In this document: piece after piece, positions 54,866-63,092 of the stretch
Position numbering within the stretch: position 1 is the first letter of the stretch
Layout of the letters: every line of letters starts with the position of its first letter
Assembly (NCBI RefSeq): GCF_024124905.1
Contig: NZ_JAMXST010000004.1
Span: 1-64,000, forward strand
Source of the DNA: Cellulosimicrobium cellulans
GTDB taxonomy: Bacteria; Actinomycetota; Actinomycetes; Actinomycetales; Cellulomonadaceae
Direction: 5' to 3'
DNA: 64,000 nt
Notes under the pieces: generated by a model
Told to the model about the DNA's origin: nothing
Databases searched by the model: none
What the model saw: the letters and a program-made list of their open reading frames with translations, nothing else
Made by a program: the position numbers and the translations under genes

Positions 54866-55873
54866 ATGGCTGGCAACTCACAACGACGCGGCGCGACCCG
54901 CAAGCCCGGCAGCAAGAAGGGCGCGACCGTCGGCTCCGGCGGGCAGCGGCGCAAGGGCCTCGAGGGCCGCGGGCCGACGCCGAAGGCCGAGGACCGCGTC
55001 TACCACGCGGCGCACAAGCGCAAGGTCGCCGAGGAGAAGCGCGTGGCGACCGGGCGCGGGGGCGCCTCGCGGGGTGGCGGAGCCAAGGGCGGAGCCTCCC
55101 GGGGCGGCGGGCCGAAGGGGCGCGGCTCGGTGCAGGAGGTCGTCGCGGGGCGCAACTCCGTGCTCGAGGCGCTGCGCGCGCGCATCCCCGTCGAGGTCGT
55201 CTACCTCGCGTCACGCCTCGACGCCGACGACCGGACCCGCGAGATCGTCGACATCGTCGCGGGCCGCGGCTACGACCTCCTCGAGGTCGGCAAGCCGGAG
55301 CTCGACCGCCTCACCGACGGCGCCGTCCACCAGGGCGTCGCGATCAAGGTGCCGCCGTACGAGTACGCCGACGTCGACGACCTGCTCGACGCGGCCGAGG
55401 CGACGGGTCGTCCGCCGCTGGTCGTCGCGCTCGACGGCGTGACCGACCCCCGCAACCTGGGCGCCGTGCTGCGCTCGGCGGGCGCGTTCGGGGCGCACGG
55501 CGTGCTCGTCCCCGAGCGGCGCGCCGCGGGCGTCACGGCGTCCGCGTGGAAGGTCTCGGCCGGCGCGGCCGCCCGGGTGCCCGTCGCGCGCGCGACCAAC
55601 CTGGTCCGCGCCCTCGGTGAGCTCAAGAAGGCGGGCTGCTTCGTCGTCGGTCTCGACGCCGGCGGGGAGACGGCGATCGGCGACCTCCAGCTCGCGACCG
55701 AGCCGCTCGTCGTCGTCGCCGGGTCCGAGGGCAAGGGGCTCTCGCGCCTCGTGCGCGAGGCGTGCGACGTCGTCGCGTCCATCCCCATCGGGTCGGACAC
55801 CGAGTCGCTCAACGCCGCCGTCGCGACGGGCATCTCGCTCTACGAGGTCGCGCGCCTGCGCCGCGAGGCCTGA
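54866..55873 (+). CDS. rlmB: 23S rRNA (guanosine-2'-O-)-methyltransferase RlmB
   Basis: SpoU/TrmH-family methylase for G2251 of 23S rRNA. 335 residues. The first 95 residues are a Lys/Gly/Arg-rich disordered extension with Gly-Gly repeats, probably RNA-binding. The substrate-binding domain starts EVVAGRNSVLEAL. The knotted SAM domain carries the three family motifs: DGVTDPRNLGAVLRSA, GSEGKGLSRLVREA and ESLNAAVATGISLYE. ATG start; only a weak ribosome site is seen. The repeat-containing gap precedes it. Confidence 0.93.
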   Translation: MAGNSQRRGATRKPGSKKGATVGSGGQRRKGLEGRGPTPKAEDRVYHAAHKRKVAEEKRVATGRGGASRGGGAKGGASRGGGPKGRGSVQEVVAGRNSVLEALRARIPVEVVYLASRLDADDRTREIVDIVAGRGYDLLEVGKPELDRLTDGAVHQGVAIKVPPYEYADVDDLLDAAEATGRPPLVVALDGVTDPRNLGAVLRSAGAFGAHGVLVPERRAAGVTASAWKVSAGAAARVPVARATNLVRALGELKKAGCFVVGLDAGGETAIGDLQLATEPLVVVAGSEGKGLSRLVREACDVVASIPIGSDTESLNAAVATGISLYEVARLRREA

Positions 55874-55890
55874 CGTCCCTCGACCTGTCG

Positions 55891-55921
55891 GCGCCCCACC
55901 GGTCCTGGACCCGTGGGGCGC
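55891..55921. terminator. Terminator between rlmB and the DUF4032 gene
   Basis: GCGCCCCAC paired with GTGGGGCGC around a 13-base loop, 17 bases after rlmB and 10 before the convergent DUF4032 stop. Confidence 0.75.
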
Positions 55922-55930
55922 TGACTGGTC

Positions 55931-57196
55931 TCAGCCGTAGTACTCGGGGTCCTTCTCGCCCGGGGCGAGGCCGAGGATCGCCTTCTCGTCCGGGCGGTGG
56001 CGCAGGACGTTCTCGACGTACGACTGCGTCGCCTCCGCCATGGGGACGTCGCGGCCCGCGCGCTCGGAGATGAACCAGCGGTGGTCGAGGATCTCGTGGA
56101 AGAGCTGCGCCGGCTCGAGCTTGCGGCGCAGGTTCCGCGGCACGGCCTGGATCGTGGGCTCGAACACGCCGCTGAGCCAGTCGTGGGCGACGAACTCCTC
56201 GTCGTCGTTCTGCCGCTCCGCCGCCGCGCGGAACGAGTCGAGGTCGTTGAGCAGGCGGCGCGCCTGGTTCTCCTGCACGTCGAGGCCCGTGAGGCGCAGC
56301 AGACGCCGCGAGTGGTGCCCCGCGTCGACGACCTTGGGCTGGATCTGGACGGTCGTGCCGTCGATGTCGGTCGTGATCGCGAGCTCGTCGACGTCGAAGC
56401 CGAGGTTGTTGAGGTGCTCGATGCGGGCCGCGACGCGCCACCGCTCGTTCGCGTCGAACGACTCGGACGTCGTCAGCGCGGCCCACAGCTCCTCGTAGCG
56501 CGCCACGAGCGCGTCGCCGATCGCGACCTCGTCCACGTCCTCGTCGAGCAGCTCGCCCGCGGAGAGGTCCATGAGCTCGCCGATGATGTTCGTGCGCGCG
56601 AGGTCGACGTCGTACGAGCGCTGGCCGGGGGAGAGCTCGCGGTGCAGGTCACCCGTCTCCGCGTCCACGAGGAACGCCGCGAAGGTCTCGGCGTCGCGCC
56701 GGAACAGCGTGTTCGACAGCGACACGTCGCCCCAGTAGAAGCCGACCAGGTGCAGGCGCACGAGCAGCACGGCGAGCGCGTCGATGAGGCGCGTCGCCGT
56801 GTCCGGGCGCAGCGACTGGCTGAACAGCGCGCGGTAGGGGAGCGAGAACTGCAGGTGCTCCGTGATGAGGACGGCCTCGAGCCGCTCGCCGTTCGCGTCC
56901 TGGCGCCCGGTGATGACCCCCACCGGGACGACGCTCGGCACCTCGAGCCGGCGGAGCTGGCGGAGCAGCTCGTACTCCCGGTAGGCGACCGTCTCGCCGA
57001 TCTCCTTGATGGCGATGACGCGCCCCGAGAGGCGCACGAACCGCACGATGTGCCGGGAGATACCGCGCGGCAGCGCCGCGAGGGTCTCGGCCGGCCACTC
57101 CTCGAGCGGGATGTCCCAGGGCAGGTCGAGGAGAGCCGGGTCGGGGGCCGACGCGGTGATCTGCAGGTTGTGCACCGTCACGGGTCCATTGTCCAT
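55931..57196 (-). CDS. DUF4032 protein with lipopolysaccharide-kinase-like domain
   Basis: 421 residues. The N-terminal two-thirds resembles a protein-kinase-like fold: RFVRLSGRVIAIKEI with a candidate ATP lysine, then LVRLHLVGFYWGDVSLSNTL, an HRD-like catalytic loop, and AAFLVDAETG in the DFG position. The C-terminal part is the DUF4032 domain (HEILDHRWFISERAGRDV). Actinobacterial family of unknown function. ATG at 57196; a GTG five codons later is possible. Ends convergent to rlmB. Confidence 0.8.
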   Translation of the reverse strand: MDNGPVTVHNLQITASAPDPALLDLPWDIPLEEWPAETLAALPRGISRHIVRFVRLSGRVIAIKEIGETVAYREYELLRQLRRLEVPSVVPVGVITGRQDANGERLEAVLITEHLQFSLPYRALFSQSLRPDTATRLIDALAVLLVRLHLVGFYWGDVSLSNTLFRRDAETFAAFLVDAETGDLHRELSPGQRSYDVDLARTNIIGELMDLSAGELLDEDVDEVAIGDALVARYEELWAALTTSESFDANERWRVAARIEHLNNLGFDVDELAITTDIDGTTVQIQPKVVDAGHHSRRLLRLTGLDVQENQARRLLNDLDSFRAAAERQNDDEEFVAHDWLSGVFEPTIQAVPRNLRRKLEPAQLFHEILDHRWFISERAGRDVPMAEATQSYVENVLRHRPDEKAILGLAPGEKDPEYYG

Positions 57197-57250
57197 GGTC
57201 GACGCGAGGGGCCGTGCGGTCGCGGTGCTTCCGGTGCTCGGCTCGCCGGG

Positions 57251-57287
57251 CGGGGCGCGCCCGACCCGTGAGGTCGGACGCGCCCCG
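57251..57287 (-). terminator. Terminator of the TIM-barrel/discoidin gene
   Basis: 16-base arms with one mismatch and a CGTGA loop, 21 bases beyond the stop at 57308 on the minus strand. Confidence 0.75.
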
Positions 57288-57307
57288 CACCGAGGGACGG
57301 GAGGAGA

Positions 57308-58978
57308 TCAGGAGCAGGCGAGCGCGTCGTGGTCGACGTCGAACGTCGAGGTGACGTCCTCGCCGTCGACCGTCGCGGTGCCCGTCACGGTCACCGACCC
57401 GCTCTCGACCGAGGCCGAGCGCACCGCGAACGACTGGTACGCGTTCGTGCCCGGGGCGACGTCGGCGAACTCGCGGGTGCCGTAGGCCGTCGCGAGGGTC
57501 ACGTCGACCGGCGAGTCCTCGCCGTTCGCCGCGCGGACCGCGAGGTACGCCTGGCCGGCGAGGCACCGGGGCTGCACCGTGACGTCGAGGTCGAGCTGCC
57601 CGCTCGGGGTGCCGTAGACCTCGAGCTCGTAGAGCGAGAAGCCCCACTGCGTCGCGCGCTCGGTGAGGTAGAGGCGCACGTACCGGCCGGTGCCGGAGAC
57701 GTCCAGCTCGTCGTACCCGCCGTCACCGTCGGCGACGGTGTGCACCGTGGTCCAGGTCTCGCCGTCCGGCGAGGTCTGGACCTCGTACCCCGACCCGTAC
57801 GCGGTCTCCCAGTCGATGACGACCTGGCTGAGGTCGTAGCTCGCGCCGAGGTCCACCGCGATCCACTCCGGGTCGCTCCACGCGCTGCTCCAGCGGGTGC
57901 CGGCGTTGCCGTCGACCGCCTTCTCGGCCTCGTGGCCGGCCTCGTCGATGCTGGAGGCCGTCACGGGGCGGCCCAGGGCGAGCGACTCGTCGCCCTCGTT
58001 CCCGCCCCCGCCCTCGGACTCGAAGCAGCGGAGGTAGCGGTAGGACTCCGCGGACGTCTCGAACGACGGCGCCCAGTCCCACTCGTAGGTGTAGTACTGC
58101 ACGTACGGCTCGGCCGCGGCGATGATGGCCGGGAGGTCCAGGTCGCCCCGCCCGAGGGCGACCTGCCGCATGTCGCCCGGCGCGTTCACGTTCACGGCGT
58201 CCTTGATGTGCAGCAGCTCGATGCGGTCCCCGTGCTCCTCGATCCACGCGGGGACGTCGAGGCCGGCGTCGGCCGCCCAGCCGACGTCGAGCTCGAACGT
58301 GACGTAGCGCGGGTCGGTGTTCTCCTCGATGACCTCCCACGCGCTGACCATCTCGCCGGTGACCGGGTCGGGGTACCGCGTGGTGAACTCGCTCTGGTGG
58401 TTGTGCAGCACGATCTTGTTCGCGCCGTTCTCGTGCGCGTACTGGCCGAGCTGGTTGACGTAGGCCGCGGTCGCGACCGCCTCGTCGTAGGTGCCGTAGC
58501 CGCCGGCCATCCCGCCGGTCCCGATGTAGTCCTGATCGAGCGCGACGGCGTACGCGACGGTCTGGGGCCACGAGCCCCAGTCCGTGCTGCCGTGGCTGGA
58601 CGACACCTCGAGACCGTACTTGTCGAGGATCGCCCGGTACTCCTCGACGGGCATCGAGTAGGGCTGGTTGTACGGCTCGACGTTGGTGAAGCCCGCGTCG
58701 GCCACCTCCCCGAGCACGCGGTCGATCGTCTCGGCGGACGGCGTCCCCGAGCCCCCGAGCTCACCGACGTGGGTGTAGAGCTGGATGGAGATCTTGGAGT
58801 CGGGGAGCCCGTCGTCCGGGCCGCACGTCTCGGCCGCGGCGAGGGTGGTCGGTGGGCTGGTCTCGGCTGACGGGGTCGCGACGGCGGGGGCCGCGGCGAA
58901 CGTGCCCGCCACGAGCGCGCCGCCCGTGAGCGCGGCGCCGAGGCGCCGGGCGCGGGACGAAGGGTGGGAGATCTGCAT
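57308..58978 (-). CDS. Secreted sugar-isomerase-type TIM barrel with F5/8 (discoidin) domain
   Basis: 556 residues. An Arg-rich signal peptide with LGAALTGGALVAGTFAAAPAVA is cleaved near 35. Residues about 60-315 are a xylose-isomerase-like TIM barrel (SKISIQLYTHVGELG; HNHQSEF; FELDVGWAADAG; LLHIKDAV), with metal-binding His/Glu/Asp positions kept. Residues about 325-458 are an F5/8 type C/CBM32 carbohydrate-binding domain (SLALGRPVTASSI; RWSSAWSDPEWIAVDLG). A beta-rich C-terminal module (about 460-556) is unassigned. ATG with GGAG upstream; a LacI-type operator lies 11 bases before the start. Confidence 0.82.
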   Translation of the reverse strand: MQISHPSSRARRLGAALTGGALVAGTFAAAPAVATPSAETSPPTTLAAAETCGPDDGLPDSKISIQLYTHVGELGGSGTPSAETIDRVLGEVADAGFTNVEPYNQPYSMPVEEYRAILDKYGLEVSSSHGSTDWGSWPQTVAYAVALDQDYIGTGGMAGGYGTYDEAVATAAYVNQLGQYAHENGANKIVLHNHQSEFTTRYPDPVTGEMVSAWEVIEENTDPRYVTFELDVGWAADAGLDVPAWIEEHGDRIELLHIKDAVNVNAPGDMRQVALGRGDLDLPAIIAAAEPYVQYYTYEWDWAPSFETSAESYRYLRCFESEGGGGNEGDESLALGRPVTASSIDEAGHEAEKAVDGNAGTRWSSAWSDPEWIAVDLGASYDLSQVVIDWETAYGSGYEVQTSPDGETWTTVHTVADGDGGYDELDVSGTGRYVRLYLTERATQWGFSLYELEVYGTPSGQLDLDVTVQPRCLAGQAYLAVRAANGEDSPVDVTLATAYGTREFADVAPGTNAYQSFAVRSASVESGSVTVTGTATVDGEDVTSTFDVDHDALACS

Positions 58979-58988
58979 GAGGCTCCAA

Positions 58989-59004
58989 TTGACAGCGTTG
59001 TCGA
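58989..59004. promoter_or_regulatory. LacI-family operator before the TIM-barrel gene
   Basis: TTGACAGCGTTGTCGA, a palindrome with two mismatched pairs and a central CG. It matches the TGACA-N-TGTC shape of sugar-responsive LacI operators in actinobacteria. No LacI gene is in the window. Carbohydrate control of the gene is inferred. Confidence 0.65.
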
Positions 59005-59139
59005 TTTGGCTGACGAACATGCGACTTCTGATGTCACGTGTGCAAAAGTAGTCTTGTGGTCGGCCATGACCCTGTCAAGGGCGAGCCGCGCCGCCCACGG
59101 GCGGCGCCGTGCCTCGCGCAGCGCACCCCCGCGAGACGA

Positions 59140-59179
59140 CGAAGGGCGGGCCCTCCCCTCGGGGAGAACCCGCCCTTCG
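59140..59179 (-). terminator. Terminator of the sugar ATPase gene
   Basis: CGAAGGGCGGG paired with CCCGCCCTTCG, 11-base arms, 18-base loop with inner pairing, 21 bases after the stop at 59200. Confidence 0.8.
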
Positions 59180-59199
59180 GCGGTGCGGCGTGACGGGTG

Positions 59200-60324
59200 T
59201 CAGCTGATGCGCTGGCCCGACGCCGCGCCGAAGACGTGCGAGTGACCCGGGCGGATCGTCACGTAGATGCGCTCGCCCTTGGCCGGGACGTTGCGCGGGT
59301 CGACGCGGACGATGACCTGGTTGTCGCCGGCGCCCGAGTGGACGTCGGCCTGCGCGGCCAGGTCGCCCTTGAGCGTGCCGTAGACGAACGCGTCGGAGCC
59401 GAGCTCCTCGACGATGTTCACCTCGACCGGGAACGCGGCCTCGTTCGCCTGCGACACGACGTCGAGCGACTCGGGGCGGAAGCCGATGGTGACCTTGCCG
59501 TTGTCCGCCTCGGTGATCTTCGCGGCCGTCTCGCGCTCGAGCGCGATGCGGGCCGGGCCGACCTCGGCGACGCCGTTCTTGACCACGAACGTGCCGATGT
59601 TCATCGCCGGCGAGCCGATGAAGCCCGCGACGAAGACGTTGGCCGGCGTGTCGTACATCTCGCGCGGCGTGCCGACCTGCTGGAGCAGACCGTCCTTGAG
59701 GACCGCGATGCGGTCGCCCATGGTGAGGGCCTCGGTCTGGTCGTGCGTGACGTAGACGGTCGTGACGCCGAGACGACGCTGGAGCGACGCGATCTGCGTA
59801 CGGGTCTGGACGCGGAGCTTGGCGTCGAGGTTCGACAGCGGCTCGTCCATGAGGAACACCTGCGGCTGGCGGACGATCGCACGGCCCATGGCGACGCGCT
59901 GGCGCTGACCGCCGGAGAGCGCCTTCGGCTTGCGGTCGAGGTACTCCGTGAGGTCGAGGATCTTCGCGGCCTCCTCGACGCGCTGGCGGATCTCCGCCTT
60001 CGGCGTGCCGGCGATCTTCAGCGCGAAGCCCATGTTGTCCGCGACGGACATGTGCGGGTACAGCGCGTAGTTCTGGAACACCATCGCGATGTCGCGGTCC
60101 TTCGGCTGGACGTCCGTGACGTCGCGGTCGCCGATGTAGATGTGACCGCCGTTGACGTCCTCGAGGCCCGCGAGCATGCGGAGCGAGGTCGACTTGCCGC
60201 AGCCCGAGGGGCCGACGAGGACGAGGAACTCGCCGTCCTCGATGTGCAGGTTGAGCTGGTCCACGGCGGGACGCTCGGTCCCGGGGTAGAGCCGGGTTGC
60301 GTGGTCGTAGGTGACCGTAGCCAT
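59200..60324 (-). CDS. msiK: Multiple-sugar ABC transporter ATPase (MsiK/UgpC type)
   Basis: Shared energising subunit for several carbohydrate importers in actinobacteria. 374 residues. Walker [10 protein letters not shown] at 38-46, Q-loop VFQNYALYPHMSV, signature LSGGQRQR, Walker B VFLMDEPLSNLDA, then C-terminal regulatory MOBE-like domains (TIGFRPESLDV). No permease or binding-protein gene is adjacent, which is the typical isolated setting of MsiK. Symbol by analogy to Streptomyces. ATG with GGAGGGA about 12 bases upstream and a long leader. Confidence 0.9.
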   Translation of the reverse strand: MATVTYDHATRLYPGTERPAVDQLNLHIEDGEFLVLVGPSGCGKSTSLRMLAGLEDVNGGHIYIGDRDVTDVQPKDRDIAMVFQNYALYPHMSVADNMGFALKIAGTPKAEIRQRVEEAAKILDLTEYLDRKPKALSGGQRQRVAMGRAIVRQPQVFLMDEPLSNLDAKLRVQTRTQIASLQRRLGVTTVYVTHDQTEALTMGDRIAVLKDGLLQQVGTPREMYDTPANVFVAGFIGSPAMNIGTFVVKNGVAEVGPARIALERETAAKITEADNGKVTIGFRPESLDVVSQANEAAFPVEVNIVEELGSDAFVYGTLKGDLAAQADVHSGAGDNQVIVRVDPRNVPAKGERIYVTIRPGHSHVFGAASGQRIS

Positions 60325-60574
60325 GACTGGTACATCCCTCCACCGGCAGGTACGTGCCGGACGATCCGTTGTGCAGTGACGTGCCACGTCGACGTAGCTG
60401 TTCGCGATGGCGGACGAGCGTGTCTTCGACGACACAGAAGAAGTCGGACCCCCTCTTACCCGAGCAGGGGACCCGACGTCATCGTGGACCCGATACTACT
60501 CCCGGTTCTGAGTGCTTCGTCACAGGGCCGGTCACGATCGGGTAGCGGTTTCGTGGTGCCCCGGGCCGGGGCCC
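60325..60574. other. Intergenic region and msiK leader
   Basis: 250 bases between msiK and the otsB stop. On the minus strand a TAGTAT element (60493-60498) with TGACGA 18 bases upstream is a plausible promoter, giving a leader of about 160 bases. The leader has no recognised riboswitch or reading frame of note. Confidence 0.45.
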
Positions 60575-61441
60575 TCAGGCTCCCGGGCGCCCCAGCAGGT
60601 CGGCGAGCAGGTCGAGCACCGCGGCCAGCGCGTCCGCGTCCGGCACCCGCTGCGCCGCGAGCGTCTCGCCGTCGCCCACCTTGATCCCGAGGTCGCCCGG
60701 GCCGAGCACGGCGAACGCGGTCTCGTCCGTCGTGTCGTCCCCGGCGTACAGCACGCGCGTCCGCGCGTCAGGGAGCCCGGCGTCGTGCCCGACGACGTCC
60801 CGCAGCCGGTCCACCGCCTCGCCCTTCGACGTCTCGACGACGGCGACCTCGACCACGTCCTTGCCGTGCATCGCGTGCAGCCCGAGGCGCTCGGCCACCG
60901 CGTCCGCGGCGTCCTCGGCGGCGCGCGTGTCCGCCGCGGACGCGAGCCGCGTGTGCAGGACGGCGGCGCTCGGCTTGTCCTGCACCCAGGCCCCCTCGCG
61001 CCCCGCGACCGCGTCGGCGAACCCCGCACGCAGCGCGTCGAGGAGGTCCGCCTGGTCCCGGGTGAGCTCCACGGGGACGGCCTCGACCCCCGCGGGCGTG
61101 GCGACGCCCGTCTCGGCGCCGTGGCTGCCCACGAGGAAGGTCCCGACGGGTGGCCGGCTGCGCTCGGCGAGGTCCGCGAGGTGGCGCCCGGAGACCAGGG
61201 CGAGGCGCGTCGTCGTCCCGGCGAGGACCGCCCCGAGGCGGTCGACGGCGGCCCGTGCGGCGGGCGCCATGCGTGCCGCGTGCGGGTCGTCGACGAGCGG
61301 CGCGAGGGTCCCGTCGAAGTCGAGCGCGACGAGCCGGGGGTGCGGGGCGTCGCCGCCGTCCGCCGCGAACGCGCGCGCGGCCTCGGCGACGGGACCGGGC
61401 GGCGTCACCGGCTGCGAGGCGACGTCGTCGGGCCGGGTCAC
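60575..61441 (-). CDS. otsB: Trehalose-6-phosphate phosphatase
   Basis: Second step of OtsAB trehalose synthesis. 288 residues, HAD fold. The nucleophile Asp41 is in VALDFDGTLAPL; LVSGR, GSHGAE and the metal-binding YAGDDTTDETAF follow. GTG start overlaps the otsA stop (GTGA), so the two enzymes are coupled. Confidence 0.95.
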   Translation of the reverse strand: MTRPDDVASQPVTPPGPVAEAARAFAADGGDAPHPRLVALDFDGTLAPLVDDPHAARMAPAARAAVDRLGAVLAGTTTRLALVSGRHLADLAERSRPPVGTFLVGSHGAETGVATPAGVEAVPVELTRDQADLLDALRAGFADAVAGREGAWVQDKPSAAVLHTRLASAADTRAAEDAADAVAERLGLHAMHGKDVVEVAVVETSKGEAVDRLRDVVGHDAGLPDARTRVLYAGDDTTDETAFAVLGPGDLGIKVGDGETLAAQRVPDADALAAVLDLLADLLGRPGA

Positions 61442-62931
61442 GCGCCGGCCCCCGCGGCGAGGTCGGCCTGCGCGCCGTCCTGGCCCGCGTCGTCGGGCCG
61501 CCGGTGCGGCACGCGCGAGGGCATGGCCGTGAGGACCCCCAGGAACGACTCCGACCACTTCGCGACGTCGTCGTTGAGGACCTTGCGCCGCAGGCGGCGC
61601 ATGCGCTTGCGCTGCTCGCGGTGGTCCATGTGCGCGGCCGCCACGATGATGTCCTTCATCCCGTCGATGTCGTGCGGGTTGACGAGGAGCGCGCCGGAGG
61701 AGAGCTCGTCCGCGGCGCCCGTGAACTCCGAGAGGACCAGCACGCCGCGGTCGTCCGAGCGGGCGGCGACGTACTCCTTGGCGACGAGGTTCATGCCGTC
61801 GCGCAGCGAGGTGACGAGCATGACGTCCGCCGCGAGGTACAGCGCGGCCATCTCCTCCGGCGGGTAGGAGTGGTGCAGGTAGTGGATCGCGGCGTGCCCG
61901 ATCTCCGCGTACTCGCCGTTGATCCGCCCGACCGCGCCCTCGACGTGCTCGCGCAGCTCCTGATAGGCGTCGACGTTCTCGCGGCTCGGGCTCGCGACCT
62001 GGACGAGCGTGGCGTGCTCGACGTCGAGGCGGCCGTCCTGCAGCAGCTCGCCGTACGCCTTGATGCGGTGCCGGATGCCCTTGGTGTAGTCGAGGCGGTC
62101 GACGCCGAGCATCATGACGTCCGGGTCGCCGAGGTCGGCGCGGATCTCGCGCGAGCGCTGCTGGACCTCGGGCGTGCGGGCGAGCTCGTCGAAGCGGCGC
62201 GAGTCGATCGAGATGGGGAACGCGGCAGCGCGGACGTGGCGGTCGCGCCCGTCCTCGCCCGGGACCGTGATGATCGGCCCGCGCGTCGTGTGGGCGCGCA
62301 GCCGCCGCACCGCACGGATGAAGTTCGCGGCGTCGCCCGCGCGCTGGAAGCCCACGAGATCCGCGCCGAGGAGGCCGTCGAGCACCTGCCGGCGCCACGG
62401 GAGCTGCTGGAACAGCTCGAGCGGCGGGAAGGGGATGTGGTTGAAGAACCCGATCCGCACGTCGGGGCGCTGGGCGCGGATCATCTGCGGCACGAGCTGG
62501 AGCTGGTAGTCGTGCACCCACACGACGCCGCCCGGCGACACCTGCGCGACCGCGGCGTCGGCGAAGCGCTGGTTGACGCGGCGGTACGCCTCCCACCACG
62601 TGCGGTGGTACGTGGGCGGCGAGATGACGTCGTGGTACAGCGGCCAGAGCGTGTCGTTGGAGAAGCCCTCGTAGTAGCGCTCGATCTCGTCCGCGGAGAG
62701 GGTGACGGGCACGAGCCGCATGTCGTCGGCGTCGAACGGGTCGCTCGCGAGGTCGGGCGCGCCGGACCAGCCGACCCAGGCGCCGTCGGACGCCTGCATG
62801 ACCGGCTCGAGCGCCGTGACGAGACCGCCGGGCGAGCGGTTCCACTCGACGTGGCCGCCGGGTCCGACCGTGAAGTCCACGGGCAGCCGGTTGGCCACCA
62901 CGACGAGATCGAATCCGTCTTTGCCTGTCAA
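61438..62931 (-). CDS. otsA: Trehalose-6-phosphate synthase
   Basis: Joins UDP-glucose (or another NDP-glucose) to glucose-6-phosphate. 497 residues, GT-B family 20. VVVANRLPV starts the fold; VWVHDYQLQLVP, FFNHIPFPP, VDRLDYTKG and SLRDGMNLVAKEYVA are the family motifs. I place the start at a TTG codon (first residues LTGKDGFDL) because AGGAG lies exactly 7 bases upstream; the longer open frame to 63033 has no site and a divergent gene's promoter region. The C-terminal 35 residues are an Arg/Ala/Asp-rich tail. Confidence 0.93.
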   Translation of the reverse strand: MTGKDGFDLVVVANRLPVDFTVGPGGHVEWNRSPGGLVTALEPVMQASDGAWVGWSGAPDLASDPFDADDMRLVPVTLSADEIERYYEGFSNDTLWPLYHDVISPPTYHRTWWEAYRRVNQRFADAAVAQVSPGGVVWVHDYQLQLVPQMIRAQRPDVRIGFFNHIPFPPLELFQQLPWRRQVLDGLLGADLVGFQRAGDAANFIRAVRRLRAHTTRGPIITVPGEDGRDRHVRAAAFPISIDSRRFDELARTPEVQQRSREIRADLGDPDVMMLGVDRLDYTKGIRHRIKAYGELLQDGRLDVEHATLVQVASPSRENVDAYQELREHVEGAVGRINGEYAEIGHAAIHYLHHSYPPEEMAALYLAADVMLVTSLRDGMNLVAKEYVAARSDDRGVLVLSEFTGAADELSSGALLVNPHDIDGMKDIIVAAAHMDHREQRKRMRRLRRKVLNDDVAKWSESFLGVLTAMPSRVPHRRPDDAGQDGAQADLAAGAGA

Positions 62932-63080
62932 TGGACTTCTCCTTGAGCTTCGATGGATCGCGCCTGGGCGACCCAGGGTAGTCGTGCCGCCCGGCGCGCG
63001 GACGGGACGTCCGTCCCGGGCCGACCCGCCCACCAGGTCGGCCGGGCCCGTCCGGAAGGCGACGACCGGCCCGCTGCCGC

Positions 63081-63086
63081 TACCTT
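63081..63086 (+). promoter_or_regulatory. -10 box for the leaderless kinase gene
   Basis: TACCTT ends 6 bases before the ATG at 63093. Confidence 0.5.
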
Positions 63087-63092
63087 GTCACC

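Noticed and set aside
60283-60306. A further copy of the GAGGTAGAGCC repeat (GGGGTAGAGCC ... GTGGTC)
   Set aside because: It lies inside the N-terminal coding region of msiK and encodes its normal RLYPG residues, so the likeness is by chance.
62932-63033. Longer otsA with an extra 34 residues
   Set aside because: The extension lacks a ribosome site, has low-complexity sequence, and the family begins just before the VVVANRLPV strand.
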